Positions 18,270-27,347 of a DNA stretch of 64,000 bases are shown piece after piece. The notes under the pieces are model-generated. The model was not told the DNA's origin. It did no database searches and was given only the letters and a program-made list of their open reading frames with translations. The position numbers were made by a program, and so were the translations under genes. Every line of letters starts with the position of its first letter. Positions within the stretch are counted from its first letter, which is position 1. Where the stretch lies: assembly GCA_025356475.1 (NCBI GenBank), contig JANXSX010000048.1, positions 82,096 to 146,095 on the forward strand. The letters are read 5' to 3'. Source of the DNA: Isosphaeraceae bacterium (GTDB lineage Bacteria > Planctomycetota > Planctomycetia > Isosphaerales > Isosphaeraceae).

Positions 18270-19796
18270 ATGAGTGTCGATCTTGTCCGTATCGTCGATA
18301 GCATTCACCGCGACAAGAATATCCCAAAGGATGTTCTGTTCGAGGGGATCGAATCCGCACTCGCAACGGCAGCCAAGAAGCATTACCCCGACGCTGAAGA
18401 GATCACCGTTCATATTGATCCTGAGAACGGCAAGATCCAGACAATTAAAGACGGCGTACGCGTCGACCCTCCTGATTTCGGACGGATCGCAGCCCAGACT
18501 GCCAAACAAGTCATCATCCAGAAGATCCGCGAAGCCGAACGAGATAGCCTCTTCGAAGAATTCGAGGACCAGCGCGGCGACCTGATTACAGGGACTGTTC
18601 AACGGTTTGAGAATAGTGCGGTCACGGTTAATCTGGGCAAGACGGACGCACTTCTCCCCAGAAGCGAACAAATTCCTGGTGAGAGCCACCACCCCGGCGA
18701 ACGTGTTCGGGCTGTGATCCTTGAAGTGAAGAAGGTCGCTCAGCGAATCAAGATCATCCTGAGCCGTACCCACCCCGACTTTGTTCGACGGCTCTTCGAA
18801 CTCGAAATCCCCGAAATCGCTGACCAAGTGATTAGTATCCGTGCCATCGCTCGTGAGGCGGGATACCGATCCAAGGTCGCGGTCACGTCGAGTGACTCAA
18901 AGGTCGATGCGGTCGGAGCTTGCGTCGGTGTTCGTGGGACGCGAATCAAAAACATCGTTGATGAGCTGGGTGGCGAACGGATCGATATCGTTCGTTGGAA
19001 CGAGTCGCTCCAAGTCCTTATTCCTTATGCTCTCCAGCCTGCTGAAATTGAGGAAGTGATGCTCTGCCAGCTTCTCGGGCGAGCCATTGTTCTCGTCCGT
19101 GAAGACCAGCTCTCACTCGCGATCGGTCGCCGTGGTCAAAATGTTCGGTTGGCCTCAAAATTGGTCGGCTGGGACATTGAGATCATGACCAGCGACGAAC
19201 TCGACGAGCTGATCGAGAAGGCGGTCGGCCTGTTCACGAAAATTGACCAGGTTGACACGGACCTTGCAGAACGACTCGTGGAACAAGGGATTCTCTCCTA
19301 CGACGACCTCTCAGTGATGGAAATCGACGCCTTGATTGCGACAATTGAAGGCTTGGACGAAGATCGTGTCAATGCGATTGTCGCCCGAGCGGAGGTTCTG
19401 GCAGAAGAGAGTACGGAAGAGACGCCTCGTCGCAAGGGAGCACGTACGTCTCCCCCGCCGGTAGCCCAACGGCTAGAGGATCCGAACCCATCGAGCCTCT
19501 CCGAACTGCTGGGGGACGAGTCAACCAACGAGTCGGAAGAATCTGAGGATGAGGCCACAGACCACGAACTTCACGATGTTGAGCTTTCGTCCGAGCTCCA
19601 CCACGGGAACGATCAACACGAAGTGACCACGGCACCGAGTGATGCCGACCAAGACGTCGAAGGGCAAATCCTCCATTCTGCGGTGGAGCCGTCGGAAGAC
19701 GAGGAAAGCCCAGCAGTTCGCACAGGGGACGAGCATGGCTCACCCCAATCAAGCTCTGATTTCCCGGAGATTGAATCGGACATGAACAAACCATGA
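18270..19796 (+). CDS. nusA: Transcription elongation/termination factor NusA
   Basis: 508 residues. The frame is open upstream to 18102, but the ATG at 18270 has GGAG 9 bases before it and gives the family start [19 protein letters not shown]. Domains: N-terminal RNA polymerase-binding domain (1-125), S1 (about 130-200, [23 protein letters not shown]), KH1 (about 215-285, ending [15 protein letters not shown]) and KH2 (about 290-350, [18 protein letters not shown]), then a helical segment ([31 protein letters not shown]). From about residue 385 there is an acidic, low-complexity tail of some 120 residues absent from E. coli NusA. It modulates pausing, Rho termination and boxA-dependent antitermination. 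It is first gene of the nusA-infB-ylxP-rbfA cluster. Confidence 0.95.
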   Translation: MSVDLVRIVDSIHRDKNIPKDVLFEGIESALATAAKKHYPDAEEITVHIDPENGKIQTIKDGVRVDPPDFGRIAAQTAKQVIIQKIREAERDSLFEEFEDQRGDLITGTVQRFENSAVTVNLGKTDALLPRSEQIPGESHHPGERVRAVILEVKKVAQRIKIILSRTHPDFVRRLFELEIPEIADQVISIRAIAREAGYRSKVAVTSSDSKVDAVGACVGVRGTRIKNIVDELGGERIDIVRWNESLQVLIPYALQPAEIEEVMLCQLLGRAIVLVREDQLSLAIGRRGQNVRLASKLVGWDIEIMTSDELDELIEKAVGLFTKIDQVDTDLAERLVEQGILSYDDLSVMEIDALIATIEGLDEDRVNAIVARAEVLAEESTEETPRRKGARTSPPPVAQRLEDPNPSSLSELLGDESTNESEESEDEATDHELHDVELSSELHHGNDQHEVTTAPSDADQDVEGQILHSAVEPSEDEESPAVRTGDEHGSPQSSSDFPEIESDMNKP

Positions 19797-19945
19797 GGCC
19801 CCTCACCAGGGCACGCACCGGTCGCTGCCTGCGGTGCCACATCTCGCTCCTGAATCCTTAACGGTCGCCCCGGCGTCCGTAAGGGCGTCGGAAGTGGGCT
19901 TGGCACGATTGGCCGGCGAAGTCCACAATAGATGACCAATCGGGT

Positions 19946-19974
19946 CCTTCTCACTGAATCGTTCGGTGAGAGGG
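19946..19974 (+). promoter_or_regulatory. Strong hairpin just upstream of the infB ribosome-binding site
   Basis: Arms CCTTCTCACTGAA (19946-19958) and TTCGGTGAGAGGG (19962-19974) pair over 13 positions with two G-U pairs around a TCG loop. The infB Shine-Dalgarno sequence begins 8 bases after the stem. No T-run follows, so it is more likely an RNA processing or translational control element than a terminator. Confidence 0.55.
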
Positions 19975-19996
19975 GCTAATTCAGGAGGAGTCGCCG

Positions 19997-22900
19997 TTGT
20001 CCATACGTGTCCATGAGTTGGCGAAAGAACTCGGACTCAAGAGTCAGGAATTGCTCGACCGAATCCAAAAATGGGGCTTGGAGGTCAAAAGTAGTACCTT
20101 CGCAGGCCTTTCCACAGAGATGGTGACCCGGATTCGAGAGCTTAATGACGGTGCCAATACATCGTCGCCCCGCCCCGACGCTGATACCGAACGCCCAGGG
20201 TCCTCACCCAAGTCCAAACCTCCCAGCCCTGTGGAGATCTCTCCTATCCCCTCGACAGCGACCGCCGAGCCGAGGCTTAGCCCGCCGCCTGCCCCGGCCA
20301 CCACTCCTGAGCCTTCGGTCACGGCACATCCTGCCACTGCCGTCAAGCCGGCCCACGCGCCCGTAACCACTGACGTCCCTCCCGTCGATGTCTCGCCGGT
20401 TCCACCCAAGAAGGTGTCCGAGGCACCCGCTTTGCCAGTCACCCCGGTTGAGTCCGCGACTCTCACGAGCGCCCCTTCAGCGCCGAATCCGACCACCGCG
20501 CCGCCTGTCGCTCCCGCGAACACGGGATTGAGTGGACGCCCCGCAGGTGCCCCTCGCGCTCCGGGTGCTGGTGCCCCTCCCATTTCACGGGTCAGCGGTG
20601 GTGGGATGGCCAATGCCCCTCGGTCGGGGGCCGGACCTCTGTCCGGTCACACTTCACACCGGGGTGGGCAGCCACAAGCCGGTGGCCCTCCACTTGCGCC
20701 TCGACTACAGCAGGGTGCGCCCTCTGCGGGGGGTGGGTACGATCCTCGCCCCAATCCGACCAGCCCGTCGCCCTTACGTCACAGCGACTATATTTCGCCG
20801 GGTGGGGTGAGGTCGAGCGGTCCTCCTCCACTCCAGAGTCGTACAGGACAAGGGTCGGGCTCGACTCCTCCTCGTCGAACTGATGGGAACGACATTTCTC
20901 GGCAACAAGGCCCGTTGGTCACGCGTCGCCCGCTCCCTCAAGTTGCCGCCCCTTCGACAGCCCCGCTGCGGCGTCCTGAGCCGCCACGGCCTGCTGGCCC
21001 CGAGTCCAAGTCGCAACGTCCCGAAGTCAGGTATACGCCTGAGCAACTCCGGGCCATGATGCAACAAGGTCAACTCGGCACGTCCCCCCCTCCTGCCCCT
21101 GGTCGTCCAGGTACAGGTCTTCGTCCCGGGGATCGCGGGCCTGTAGCGCCTCGTTCTGGTTTCGCAGGTGGGCCTAATCCGGGCTCGGGTCCAATGTCGG
21201 CTCGTGGACCTTCAGCGCCTCCGGGTTCTGGCGCTCCCGCTCTGCGTCGCCCCCCGGCTCCTGGTACGGCTCCACTCACCGCACCGCCGGCGATCACGCC
21301 GACGATCGACGAGGATGAGGATCGTAAGGGTAAAGGAGCCGCAGGTCGTCTCGGTACCCCGGCAGACCGGGCAGGACGGCGTGCGAAACGTAACGAGCGA
21401 GCCGCCGATCGTCGTGTCTCCACCTCACCCGTCCCGGTGAATGCGATCCTCGCCGAAACGGAAGAGGAAACACGTCGGCGTGGCGGAGGAAGGCGTGGGC
21501 AAAAGGGTTCGCGAAGGGCAGCTCAGGCCCTCACCCGAAAGTCCCATGCCGAAATCGTTCCGCCAATTAACATGCGGACGCTCTCGGAAGCCATCGGCGT
21601 CAAGGCGAATGAACTCATTCGCAAGATGATGAACTCGTTCAGCGAACTTGTGACCATCAACGCCAATCTTGATGCGGAAATGGCTCAGATGCTCGCCCTT
21701 GAGTTTGGTGTGGAGCTGGAAATCCTCCAGCCTCGTACCGCTGAGGACGACATGATCGAGGCACTTGCCGCGCCTCGTGAAGACGCGCCTGAGAAGATGG
21801 TCCCTCGGCCTCCGATCATCACCATCCTCGGTCACGTCGACCACGGCAAGACCTCGCTGCTCGATAAGATCCGTAAGGCCGATGTCGCCGCTCACGAGAC
21901 GGGCGGGATCACCCAACATATCGGTGCGTACCAGATCGAGCACGAAGGGAAAATGATCACCTTCGTCGATACGCCTGGTCACGAAGCGTTCACCGCGATG
22001 CGTGCCCGAGGTGCGAACGTCACCGATATCGTCGTCTTGGTCGTTGCTGCGGATGACGGTGTTATGCCGCAGACCCAAGAGGCCATCGCCCACGCAAAAG
22101 CTGCCGGTGTGCCCATTGTTGTGGCTCTTAATAAGATTGACCTGCCCAACGTCAATCTCAACAAGATCTACGGCGAACTCTCGCAGCAAGAACTTGTCCC
22201 TGAAGAATACGGGGGCGACACCCCCGTCGTGAAAACGTCCGCTACCACGGGCAAGGGGATCCCTGAGCTGCTTGAAATGCTCGGGATCGTCGCGGAGTTG
22301 AAGGATCTCAGGGCGAATGTTGACCGGCCCGCCAGCGGTACGTGCCTTGAGGCTTCGATCAGCGATGGCCGTGGCGTTGTCGCGACGATCCTTGTCCAGG
22401 ATGGTACGCTCAAGGTTGGCGACTCGATCGTTTGCGGTGACGCCTTCGGCAAAGTTCGTGCCTTGTTCGACGACAAGGGACGCAGCATTCAGGTTGCTGG
22501 TCCTTCGACCCCGGTCGAAGTCTCCGGCCTCGACGAGGTTCCAAACGCTGGCGAGAAATTCGCTGTTCTCGAAAACATCAGCCGAGCTCGCGAGATTGCT
22601 AGCCGACGACGCGAACGGTCACGCGGCGTCCAACTCGGCGAACGTGACGCAGTCACGCTTGAGAATCTGTTCTCTCGGATGGCAGAGCAGAAGGTCAAGA
22701 ATCTCAACTTGATCCTCAAGGCCGATGTTCAGGGATCGCTCGAAGCCCTCGTCAAAGAGCTCGACAAGCTCGAGAACGCCGAAGTTCCCATCCGAATCCT
22801 CCTCAAGGGTGTCGGTGGAATTTCTGAGAGCGATATCTTGCTGGCTGACGCCTCGCAAGCCATCGTTATCGGCTTCCGGGTCGCTCCCGAAGATAGGGCC

Positions 22901-23308
22901 GTCACCCTTGCTGAAGAGAAAAAGATTGATATCCGGCGCTACGACATCATCTATCAGGTGACCGACGAGGTGAAGAAAGCGGTCGAGGGCATGCTTGTGC
23001 CTGAGATCAAGGAAGTTCACCTCGGTCGGGCCGTCGTTCGCCAGACGTTCAAGATCTCCAAGGTCGGGACCGTGGCAGGCTGCTTTGTGACTCAAGGTTC
23101 GATCGAACGATCCGCCAAGGCGCGGGTCATTCGAGAGGGTCGCGAGATCTACAAGGGGGCCATTGAGGCTCTCAAACGCTTCAAGGATGATGTCAAAGAA
23201 GTTGCCCAGAACTTCGAGTGTGGTATCAAAGTCACCAACTTTGATGACCTCAAGACCGATGACATTGTCGAGGCCTATCGGATCGACGTCATCCGACGCA
23301 CCCTTTAA
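19997..23308 (+). CDS. infB: Translation initiation factor IF-2
   Basis: 1103 residues. It starts at TTG: AGGAGGAG at 19983-19990 ends six bases before the TTG at 19997, and the product opens [29 protein letters not shown], the family's N-terminal fold. No ATG fits. Residues about 55-500 are a long Pro/Ala/Gly/Arg-rich low-complexity region, much longer than in E. coli. A second IF2N motif (VNAILAE... then [22 protein letters not shown]) precedes the G domain: G1 GHVDHGKTS at about 614, G2/G3 with DTPGHEAF, G4 NKID. Domains II-IV complete the protein, ending in a C-terminal fMet-tRNA binding domain. It recruits initiator tRNA to the 30S subunit. Confidence 0.97.
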   Translation: MSIRVHELAKELGLKSQELLDRIQKWGLEVKSSTFAGLSTEMVTRIRELNDGANTSSPRPDADTERPGSSPKSKPPSPVEISPIPSTATAEPRLSPPPAPATTPEPSVTAHPATAVKPAHAPVTTDVPPVDVSPVPPKKVSEAPALPVTPVESATLTSAPSAPNPTTAPPVAPANTGLSGRPAGAPRAPGAGAPPISRVSGGGMANAPRSGAGPLSGHTSHRGGQPQAGGPPLAPRLQQGAPSAGGGYDPRPNPTSPSPLRHSDYISPGGVRSSGPPPLQSRTGQGSGSTPPRRTDGNDISRQQGPLVTRRPLPQVAAPSTAPLRRPEPPRPAGPESKSQRPEVRYTPEQLRAMMQQGQLGTSPPPAPGRPGTGLRPGDRGPVAPRSGFAGGPNPGSGPMSARGPSAPPGSGAPALRRPPAPGTAPLTAPPAITPTIDEDEDRKGKGAAGRLGTPADRAGRRAKRNERAADRRVSTSPVPVNAILAETEEETRRRGGGRRGQKGSRRAAQALTRKSHAEIVPPINMRTLSEAIGVKANELIRKMMNSFSELVTINANLDAEMAQMLALEFGVELEILQPRTAEDDMIEALAAPREDAPEKMVPRPPIITILGHVDHGKTSLLDKIRKADVAAHETGGITQHIGAYQIEHEGKMITFVDTPGHEAFTAMRARGANVTDIVVLVVAADDGVMPQTQEAIAHAKAAGVPIVVALNKIDLPNVNLNKIYGELSQQELVPEEYGGDTPVVKTSATTGKGIPELLEMLGIVAELKDLRANVDRPASGTCLEASISDGRGVVATILVQDGTLKVGDSIVCGDAFGKVRALFDDKGRSIQVAGPSTPVEVSGLDEVPNAGEKFAVLENISRAREIASRRRERSRGVQLGERDAVTLENLFSRMAEQKVKNLNLILKADVQGSLEALVKELDKLENAEVPIRILLKGVGGISESDILLADASQAIVIGFRVAPEDRAVTLAEEKKIDIRRYDIIYQVTDEVKKAVEGMLVPEIKEVHLGRAVVRQTFKISKVGTVAGCFVTQGSIERSAKARVIREGREIYKGAIEALKRFKDDVKEVAQNFECGIKVTNFDDLKTDDIVEAYRIDVIRRTL

Positions 23309-23317
23309 CTTTTGGTC

Positions 23318-23356
23318 ACCCCGGCTCGCTGCGTTCTGCGGTGAGCCGGGGTTCTT
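23318..23356 (+). terminator. Intrinsic terminator after infB
   Basis: Arms ACCCCGGCTC (23318-23327) and GAGCCGGGGT (23343-23352), a perfect 10 bp GC-rich stem, followed by TCTT. It lies 10 bases after the infB stop and before ylxP, so ylxP-rbfA may depend on readthrough or their own promoter. Confidence 0.7.
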
Positions 23357-23416
23357 CCATGAGTTTACGCGATCTCGACGTATCCTTACCTCTGAATAGC
23401 CTCAAAGCGTACCTCC

Positions 23417-23695
23417 ATGAAGATGATGGCCCTTCGGGTCGAACTTCAGCTCGATACGTCAAGTTCGCGCGAACGTCGGCGACGGGTCCAATCTGTCTTG
23501 GAAAAGTTGCACGAACACTTGAATGTGGCCGTCCTCGACCTAGAGGAGGGCGATCATCCCCAAAAAGCAGCCGTCGGCGTAGTGACGGTCGCAAGCTCTC
23601 GGCGCGAAGCACGCGAGATCTTAGAGCGTGTCATAGACGCCCTCTGTGCTCACCCCCGACTCACTGTTGTTTCCCAGACAATTCACGAGGTCTGA
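23417..23695 (+). CDS. ylxP: DUF503 (YlxP-like) small protein
   Basis: 92 residues. The pattern ALRVELQLDTSSSRERRRRVQSVLEKLHEHLNVAVLDLEEGDHPQKAAVGVVTVASSRREAREILERVIDALCAH follows the DUF503 family (VGVLRVELHIP...SLKEKR...FNVSVAEVD...RAVLGVA). In many bacteria this gene sits exactly between infB and rbfA, as here. A role in 30S assembly is proposed from that context; biochemical function is not settled. The first Met is at 23417, with two more possible starts at 23423 and 23426; no clear Shine-Dalgarno decides. Its stop (23693-23695) is four bases before the rbfA start. Confidence 0.88.
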   Translation: MKMMALRVELQLDTSSSRERRRRVQSVLEKLHEHLNVAVLDLEEGDHPQKAAVGVVTVASSRREAREILERVIDALCAHPRLTVVSQTIHEV

Positions 23696-23699
23696 CGTC

Positions 23700-24125
23700 A
23701 TGTCCAACCATCGCGGTCTACGAATGGCCGAAGCCATCCGGGAGGTCGTGTCCGAAGCGATCTTGTTCGCAGTCTCCGACCCTCGGGTCCGCGGCGTTAC
23801 GATTCTCCATGTCGAATTATCCAATGATCTTCACTCGGCATCTATCATATTCTCGGTTATGGGCTCGGACCAGGAAAAAAGCCAAGCCGTTCGTGGGCTC
23901 ACCTCAGCCACCGGTTTCCTCCAGTCACTTGTGGCCGCGCGACTCCAAACTCGTTTCACACCCGTTCTTCAGTTCAAGCGTGACGACGGAATCTCGAAAT
24001 CGGTCGAGATGTCACGGCTGATTGACGAAACGATCGCTAAGGATCGGCTCGAAAGATCCGCAGAGATCGAGGCAGAGAAGGCCGACAAGGCGACAAGGGA
24101 TCAAGATGAGACGATCAGCGACTGA
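23700..24125 (+). CDS. rbfA: Ribosome-binding factor A
   Basis: 141 residues. The ATG at 23700 has GAGG at 23687-23690, nine bases away, and starts MSNHRGLRMAEAIREVVSEAIL as expected. The KH-like core is present: DPRVRGVTILHVELSNDLHSASIIFSVMG, then LQSLVAARLQTRFTPVLQFKRDDGISKSVEMSRLIDE. RbfA binds immature 30S subunits near the 5' end of 16S rRNA and supports late maturation and cold growth. A short charged tail (AEKADKATRDQDE) extends past the fold. It ends the nusA-infB-ylxP-rbfA cluster. Confidence 0.95.
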   Translation: MSNHRGLRMAEAIREVVSEAILFAVSDPRVRGVTILHVELSNDLHSASIIFSVMGSDQEKSQAVRGLTSATGFLQSLVAARLQTRFTPVLQFKRDDGISKSVEMSRLIDETIAKDRLERSAEIEAEKADKATRDQDETISD

Positions 24126-24182
24126 CACGGCCTGAAGATTTTCAAGACACCTTTCCTCCACCCCTGTGATGTGAACCAGGCT

Positions 24183-25025
24183 ATGGCTATTACAAGTAAG
24201 ACCCAACTACTCACTGATATTCAAACCGCTCTCAAGAAGCATTACAATATCAGTCCGCCCTCTGAGAAGCTCTCAGTTATCGAGGCTGTCATTTACGGGA
24301 TCTGCCGCGAAGGCACGACCCGTCATGCTGCTGAGAAGGTCATCAGTGACTTCAAGTCGGAATTCTTCGACTGGAATGAAGTCCGAGTGAGCACGATCGA
24401 AGAACTCCAGGTTGTCTTCAAGCATTTTCCAGACTCCGAAGCACGCGCGAATCGCCTACGGCGTTTCCTCCGGCAACTCTTCGAGAAGACTTACTCGTTC
24501 AATCTCGATGCCTTGATCAAGAAACCTCAGAAAGAGGCCCTCAAAACGCTCTCCGAGTACGAAGCCCTTTCCTCCGACTTTGTGCTTGCTGTCGTGATCC
24601 GTTTTGCCTTGGGTGGTCACGCCATTCCGATTGATGTCCCGGCTCGTAGAGCTTTGGGCCGACTCGGAGTGGATGAAGGGGCCGTGGACGACGCGACGCT
24701 CCGCGCGACTTTGGAACGCGCGATCCCGAAGACCCGGGGTGGAGAATTCATCGATCTCTTGGAGGCACTCGTTCACGACACCTGCCTGGAAATCGCACCT
24801 CAATGTCCACGCTGCGAGCTGAGGAAGATGTGCCCCTACCCTAAGCTTCTCGCTGAAAATCCTGCTCTTCCTGCAAAAAAGGCCACTCCGACTCCGGCAA
24901 CCAAAGTTGTGAAAGCGAAGTCGGAATCGAATTCGCCTCCCCCGCTTCCGCCAGTCGAGAAGACACCTAGTGCGCCACCTAAATCGGCTGTCCCTAAGAC
25001 ACCGAAGCCCAAGTCCAGCAAATGA
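24183..25025 (+). CDS. Endonuclease III-like iron-sulfur protein with altered catalytic loop
   Basis: 280 residues. Residues about 30-200 follow the helix-hairpin-helix glycosylase fold. Cys201-x6-Cys208-x2-Cys211-x5-Cys217 ([17 protein letters not shown]) is exactly the [4Fe-4S] loop spacing of Nth. The catalytic Asp seems kept in IDVPARR (Asp151, where Nth has VDTHV). The hairpin that reads LPGVGRKTA in Nth reads [11 protein letters not shown] here, so the lysine needed for glycosylase/lyase chemistry is missing. The protein may bind DNA without full base-excision activity, or use a different mechanism. The last 50 residues are Lys/Pro-rich and disordered. An in-frame GTG lies at 24171; neither start has a good ribosome-binding site. 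A hairpin terminator follows. Confidence 0.8.
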   Translation: MAITSKTQLLTDIQTALKKHYNISPPSEKLSVIEAVIYGICREGTTRHAAEKVISDFKSEFFDWNEVRVSTIEELQVVFKHFPDSEARANRLRRFLRQLFEKTYSFNLDALIKKPQKEALKTLSEYEALSSDFVLAVVIRFALGGHAIPIDVPARRALGRLGVDEGAVDDATLRATLERAIPKTRGGEFIDLLEALVHDTCLEIAPQCPRCELRKMCPYPKLLAENPALPAKKATPTPATKVVKAKSESNSPPPLPPVEKTPSAPPKSAVPKTPKPKSSK

Positions 25026-25031
25026 CCTACT

Positions 25032-25065
25032 GGAGAGAGTCCAGGGTTCTCTCTCCCATTTATTG
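25032..25065 (+). terminator. Terminator after the endonuclease III-like gene
   Basis: Stem GGAGAGAG (25032-25039) / CTCTCTCC (25049-25056), loop of nine bases, then CATTTATTG. Just after it lies an inverted pair GTCTAGA (25065-25071) / TCTAGAC (25087-25093), of unknown meaning, in the upstream region of the fasciclin gene. Confidence 0.65.
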
Positions 25066-25206
25066 TCTAGATTCTTTTCGAGGGACTCTAGACGTCTCGT
25101 TCTCTACGGTTATAACACATTTGGCGGAGATTTGACGACACCCAAACGTTTTGGAATTCGTCATTTCTTAATGTCCCAAACATGTTTTACCGTGGAGTAC
25201 TTTCTG

Positions 25207-25686
25207 ATGCGCAAGTTGCTTGCTGTTGCCGTCTTGTTCGCTGCCGCTGCCCCCGCATTTGCTGCCGACAAGGACATTGTTGACACGGCTGTTGCTGCTG
25301 GCTCTTTCAAGACTTTGGTCGCGGCCGTTAAGGCTGCTGGCCTGGTCGACACGCTTAAGAGCGATGGCCCGTTCACCGTCTTTGCCCCCACGGACGAAGC
25401 TTTTGCAAAGCTCCCCGCCGGGACCGTTGAGAGCCTTCTGAAGCCCGAGAACAAAGACAAGCTGATCGCCGTCCTGACCTACCACGTCATCCCAGGCAAA
25501 GTTCTCGCTGCCGATGCCATCAAGGCCGATGGCAAGAGCGTCAAGACAGTTCAGGGTTCATCCGTCAAAGTCAAGGTGACCGACGGCTCGGTCTACATCG
25601 ACAAGGCCAAGGTTGTGAAGGCTGACATTCTGACCTCGAACGGCGTCATCCACGTGATTGACACGGTCATCCTGCCCGCCAATTGA
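25207..25686 (+). CDS. Secreted fasciclin (FAS1) domain protein
   Basis: 159 residues: a signal peptide ([19 protein letters not shown], cleavage after AFA) followed by a single FAS1 domain. Conserved FAS1 blocks are seen: H1-type [18 protein letters not shown], then [15 protein letters not shown] and [13 protein letters not shown]. The ATG at 25207 has GGAG at 25194-25197. FAS1 domains mediate adhesion or bind matrix components outside the cell. The codon use is strongly biased (GCC, AAG, GTC), in keeping with high expression. It stands alone, with its own terminator after it. Confidence 0.93.
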   Translation: MRKLLAVAVLFAAAAPAFAADKDIVDTAVAAGSFKTLVAAVKAAGLVDTLKSDGPFTVFAPTDEAFAKLPAGTVESLLKPENKDKLIAVLTYHVIPGKVLAADAIKADGKSVKTVQGSSVKVKVTDGSVYIDKAKVVKADILTSNGVIHVIDTVILPAN

Positions 25687-25710
25687 TTCGCACCACCACC
25701 GATGCCGAAT

Positions 25711-25748
25711 CGAGCCCTGGAGACAGAAATGTCTGCTGGGCTCGCTCT
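25711..25748 (+). terminator. Terminator after the fasciclin gene
   Basis: CGAGCCC (25711-25717) pairs with GGGCTCG (25738-25744), with an inner AGACA-GAAA-TGTCT stem; CTCTGTTT follows. Confidence 0.75.
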
Positions 25749-25832
25749 GTTTCGAATCGCCCCCAAAAAACAACCTGCCTCAGCTCAGTACCACCCCACT
25801 TAGACTGGGACGTTGAACCGATACCCCATCGC

Positions 25833-25941
25833 GAGCGGGATTTCTTCCCGCATGGATGCCAGCGATTGGCCGGGGGTCGACCGAGGTACGAGCGATACCA
25901 CCGGTAGCGTAACGCGATAAGAAACACACCGGAGGTGTGCC
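25833..25941 (-). repeat. Inverted repeat copy 1 (pairs with 27166-27275)
   Basis: Read on the minus strand it begins GGCACACCTCCGGTGTG, a palindrome (CACACC-TCC-GGTGTG), and continues with blocks CCGGTGGTATCGCTCGT, GCTGGCAT and GAAATCC. The copy at 27166-27275 has the same blocks in the same order on the plus strand, about 82% identical by my hand count with one gap. The palindromic ends of both copies face the hypothetical gene between them. Confidence 0.85.
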
Positions 25942-25999
25942 AGCGGCGATGTTGGAGACGCCCTGTCGATCCTCTGGACCTGGCGGGCAGGATCGCCCC

Positions 26000-26044
26000 A
26001 AAACGGCCTCACGCCGTCAACGATCTTCCGAATTGTCAAAGAGC
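26000..26044 (-). promoter_or_regulatory. boxA-like motif and hairpin downstream of the hypothetical gene
   Basis: On the minus strand GCTCTTTGACAATT (26044-26031) matches the rRNA antitermination boxA core (E. coli GCTCTTTAACAATT) at 13 of 14 positions. It begins 14 bases after the stop of the gene at 26058-26837. It is followed by the hairpin ACGGC-GTGAG-GCCGT (26017-26003) and TTTGGGG, which looks terminator-like. No rRNA gene is in the window. Confidence 0.45.
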
Positions 26045-26057
26045 CTGCGGCCAAAAT

Positions 26058-26837
26058 CTACAAAAGCGGCGAGGCGACCGGGGCCTCTTCAGCGTCGGCG
26101 GAAACGGTCGAGGATGGCGAATCTGCCAGTGCAACTTCAACTTCAGGATCTTCTTTGGTGGCCAGCAGCCGCTCCTTTTCCAGGACCTGAATGCGTCGTT
26201 CGCAACTGGCGATCTCGCGTTCGGTCCTATTCAGGAACGGGTCTGTATCGAAGAATTCCCCGGCTTTCGCCTTGGCCTGAGCGTCCTTGTTCTCGAGGTC
26301 GAGCACTTTCATGATCTCTGTCAGCCGGCGCAACTCGCGAATGAAGAGTTCGCGATACTGTTTCCGAACAGCGATTTCCCACTCGGGATCATCACGTGAA
26401 ATTGCGTCGGTATTGAGTTCAGACTCCTCGTTATCCCACTCGTCGGGAGGAATCCCCAACAGGCAGTGGGCAGTCATGTGGTCACGCTTACTTAGCTCGC
26501 CTTTGAACTTCTTTGAGACCACTTTCTGGTGAAGGTAGCTCCAGCGCTTCATCAAGAAAAGACAGCCGTGATACGTGGTCGTCAGTCGAGCGACGACACG
26601 GCCTGGTTGACTTTTGATCCTAGAGGCCAGGGCTTCGACCTTATCGCGATGGTCGGCATCCCAGACCAAATCCGCTCTACGAATGAGCCATGCCCGCTTG
26701 GTCTCGGACCGTTCTTGCAACAATGCAAGCCGTTCACGTTCCAATTTGATGGCGTGATCGACCTGGCGAATCGTGCGCCTGGTGATGTTTGAGGCGGGGA
26801 TGGCTCCCGAAAGTGTGGCCGTCGTTGAGCGTGACAT
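26058..26837 (-). CDS. Hypothetical protein inside the repeat island
   Basis: 259 residues from the ATG at 26837 (MSRSTTATLSGAIPASNITRR); an upstream extension to 26888 is open but less likely. The N-terminal half is strongly basic and helical with several Trp (IKLERERLALLQERSETKRAWLIRRADLVWDADHRDKVEAL, HGCLFLMKRWSYLHQKV). The middle has LLGIPPDEWDNEESELN. The C-terminal third is helical (RRLTEIMKVLDLENKD) and ends in an acidic, Ala/Ser-rich tail. I do not recognise a defined domain. The layout is similar to planctomycete multi-copy hypothetical proteins, which is recollection and not demonstrated here. It is flanked on both sides by inverted copies of a ~110 bp repeat. Confidence 0.65.
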   Translation of the reverse strand: MSRSTTATLSGAIPASNITRRTIRQVDHAIKLERERLALLQERSETKRAWLIRRADLVWDADHRDKVEALASRIKSQPGRVVARLTTTYHGCLFLMKRWSYLHQKVVSKKFKGELSKRDHMTAHCLLGIPPDEWDNEESELNTDAISRDDPEWEIAVRKQYRELFIRELRRLTEIMKVLDLENKDAQAKAKAGEFFDTDPFLNRTEREIASCERRIQVLEKERLLATKEDPEVEVALADSPSSTVSADAEEAPVASPLL

Positions 26838-26992
26838 CGTCGTAATCCCGTAAAGAGGGTGCAACATCGCACGTAACGGGATTACCATCGGTATGCGGGG
26901 CTAGAGGCTTTGGGGATTTTGGGAGAATTTGCGAAGATTTTTTGGATTAGAGGAGGGCGGGTGGGTGAGCAGGTTTTCCGCAAGTCATCCCT

Positions 26993-27050
26993 CCCCAGGG
27001 CGTTGCCGGTGGGCTGATATGTGGCCGCCCTTACAGGGCTATAAGGCTCA
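26993..27050 (+). repeat. REP-like hairpin segment
   Basis: It contains CCCCAGGGCGTTGCC followed by GGTGGGCTG, then GCCCT-TAC-AGGGC (hairpin, 27026-27038). The pattern of paired GC-rich motifs around ATATGTGG resembles dispersed intergenic elements that I recall from planctomycete genomes; only this copy is in the window, so its repeat status is not shown here. Confidence 0.35.
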
Positions 27051-27165
27051 TGAGGACATCAGGTTACGTCAGATTTTCAAGGATGCCTGCGGCATCTTCG
27101 CAATTCGCCGGTGGTTGAGCGAAGCGACACTACCGGATCAACAGTGCATCTCCCGCCGCAGCGTT

Positions 27166-27275
27166 GGCACACCTCCGGTGTGCATTTTGATCGCGTTGGT
27201 CGTCCGGTGGTATCGCTCGTGCCTCGCTCGACCACCGGCTGGTAGCTGGCATTCCTGCAGGAGGAAATCCTCTCT
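27166..27275 (+). repeat. Inverted repeat copy 2 (pairs with 25833-25941)
   Basis: It starts GGCACACCTCCGGTGTG (palindrome GCACACC-TCC-GGTGTGC at 27167-27183) and continues with CCGGTGGTATCGCTCGT and GCTGGCAT. The reading frame that crosses both copies gives similar peptides, but of the differences I counted only two are synonymous against about eight that change the residue, so selection seems to act on the DNA or RNA and not on a protein. Confidence 0.85.
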
Positions 27276-27347
27276 CGACCACTGGCTAATGGCTGGCTTC
27301 CCTGCGGGATGAAATTCTTGCTCCTTCATCGGCTAATGGCTGACAGG
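27229..27347 (+). repeat. Tandem sub-repeats, about 47-50 bases, 2.4 copies
   Basis: Unit 1 (27229-27275) begins CGACCACCGGCTGGTAGCTG, unit 2 (27276-27325) begins CGACCACTGGCTAATGGCTG, and a partial unit from 27326 reads TCATCGGCTAATGGCTGAC. The tail of repeat copy 2 has thus been duplicated in tandem; copy 1 has a single tail. Confidence 0.7.

Larger units (their letters stand above)
25687..26057. other. Gene-free stretch with repeat copy 1
   Basis: 371 bases between convergent genes. It holds the fasciclin terminator, one copy of a dispersed repeat (25833-25941, minus orientation) and a boxA-like motif with a hairpin (26000-26044). Short open frames here do not resemble proteins. Confidence 0.6.

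Noticed and set aside
26000..26044. A nearby rRNA operon suggested by the boxA-like motif
   Set aside because: No 16S, 23S or 5S sequence is present on either strand in this window.
25833..27275. CRISPR array as explanation for the repeats
   Set aside because: Only two inverted copies 1.2 kb apart and imperfect tandem units without unique spacers of constant size; no cas genes.
26929..27312. A 127-codon frame through the repeat island
   Set aside because: It runs through repeat copy 2, and the differences against copy 1 mostly change the amino acid, so no protein-level constraint is apparent.
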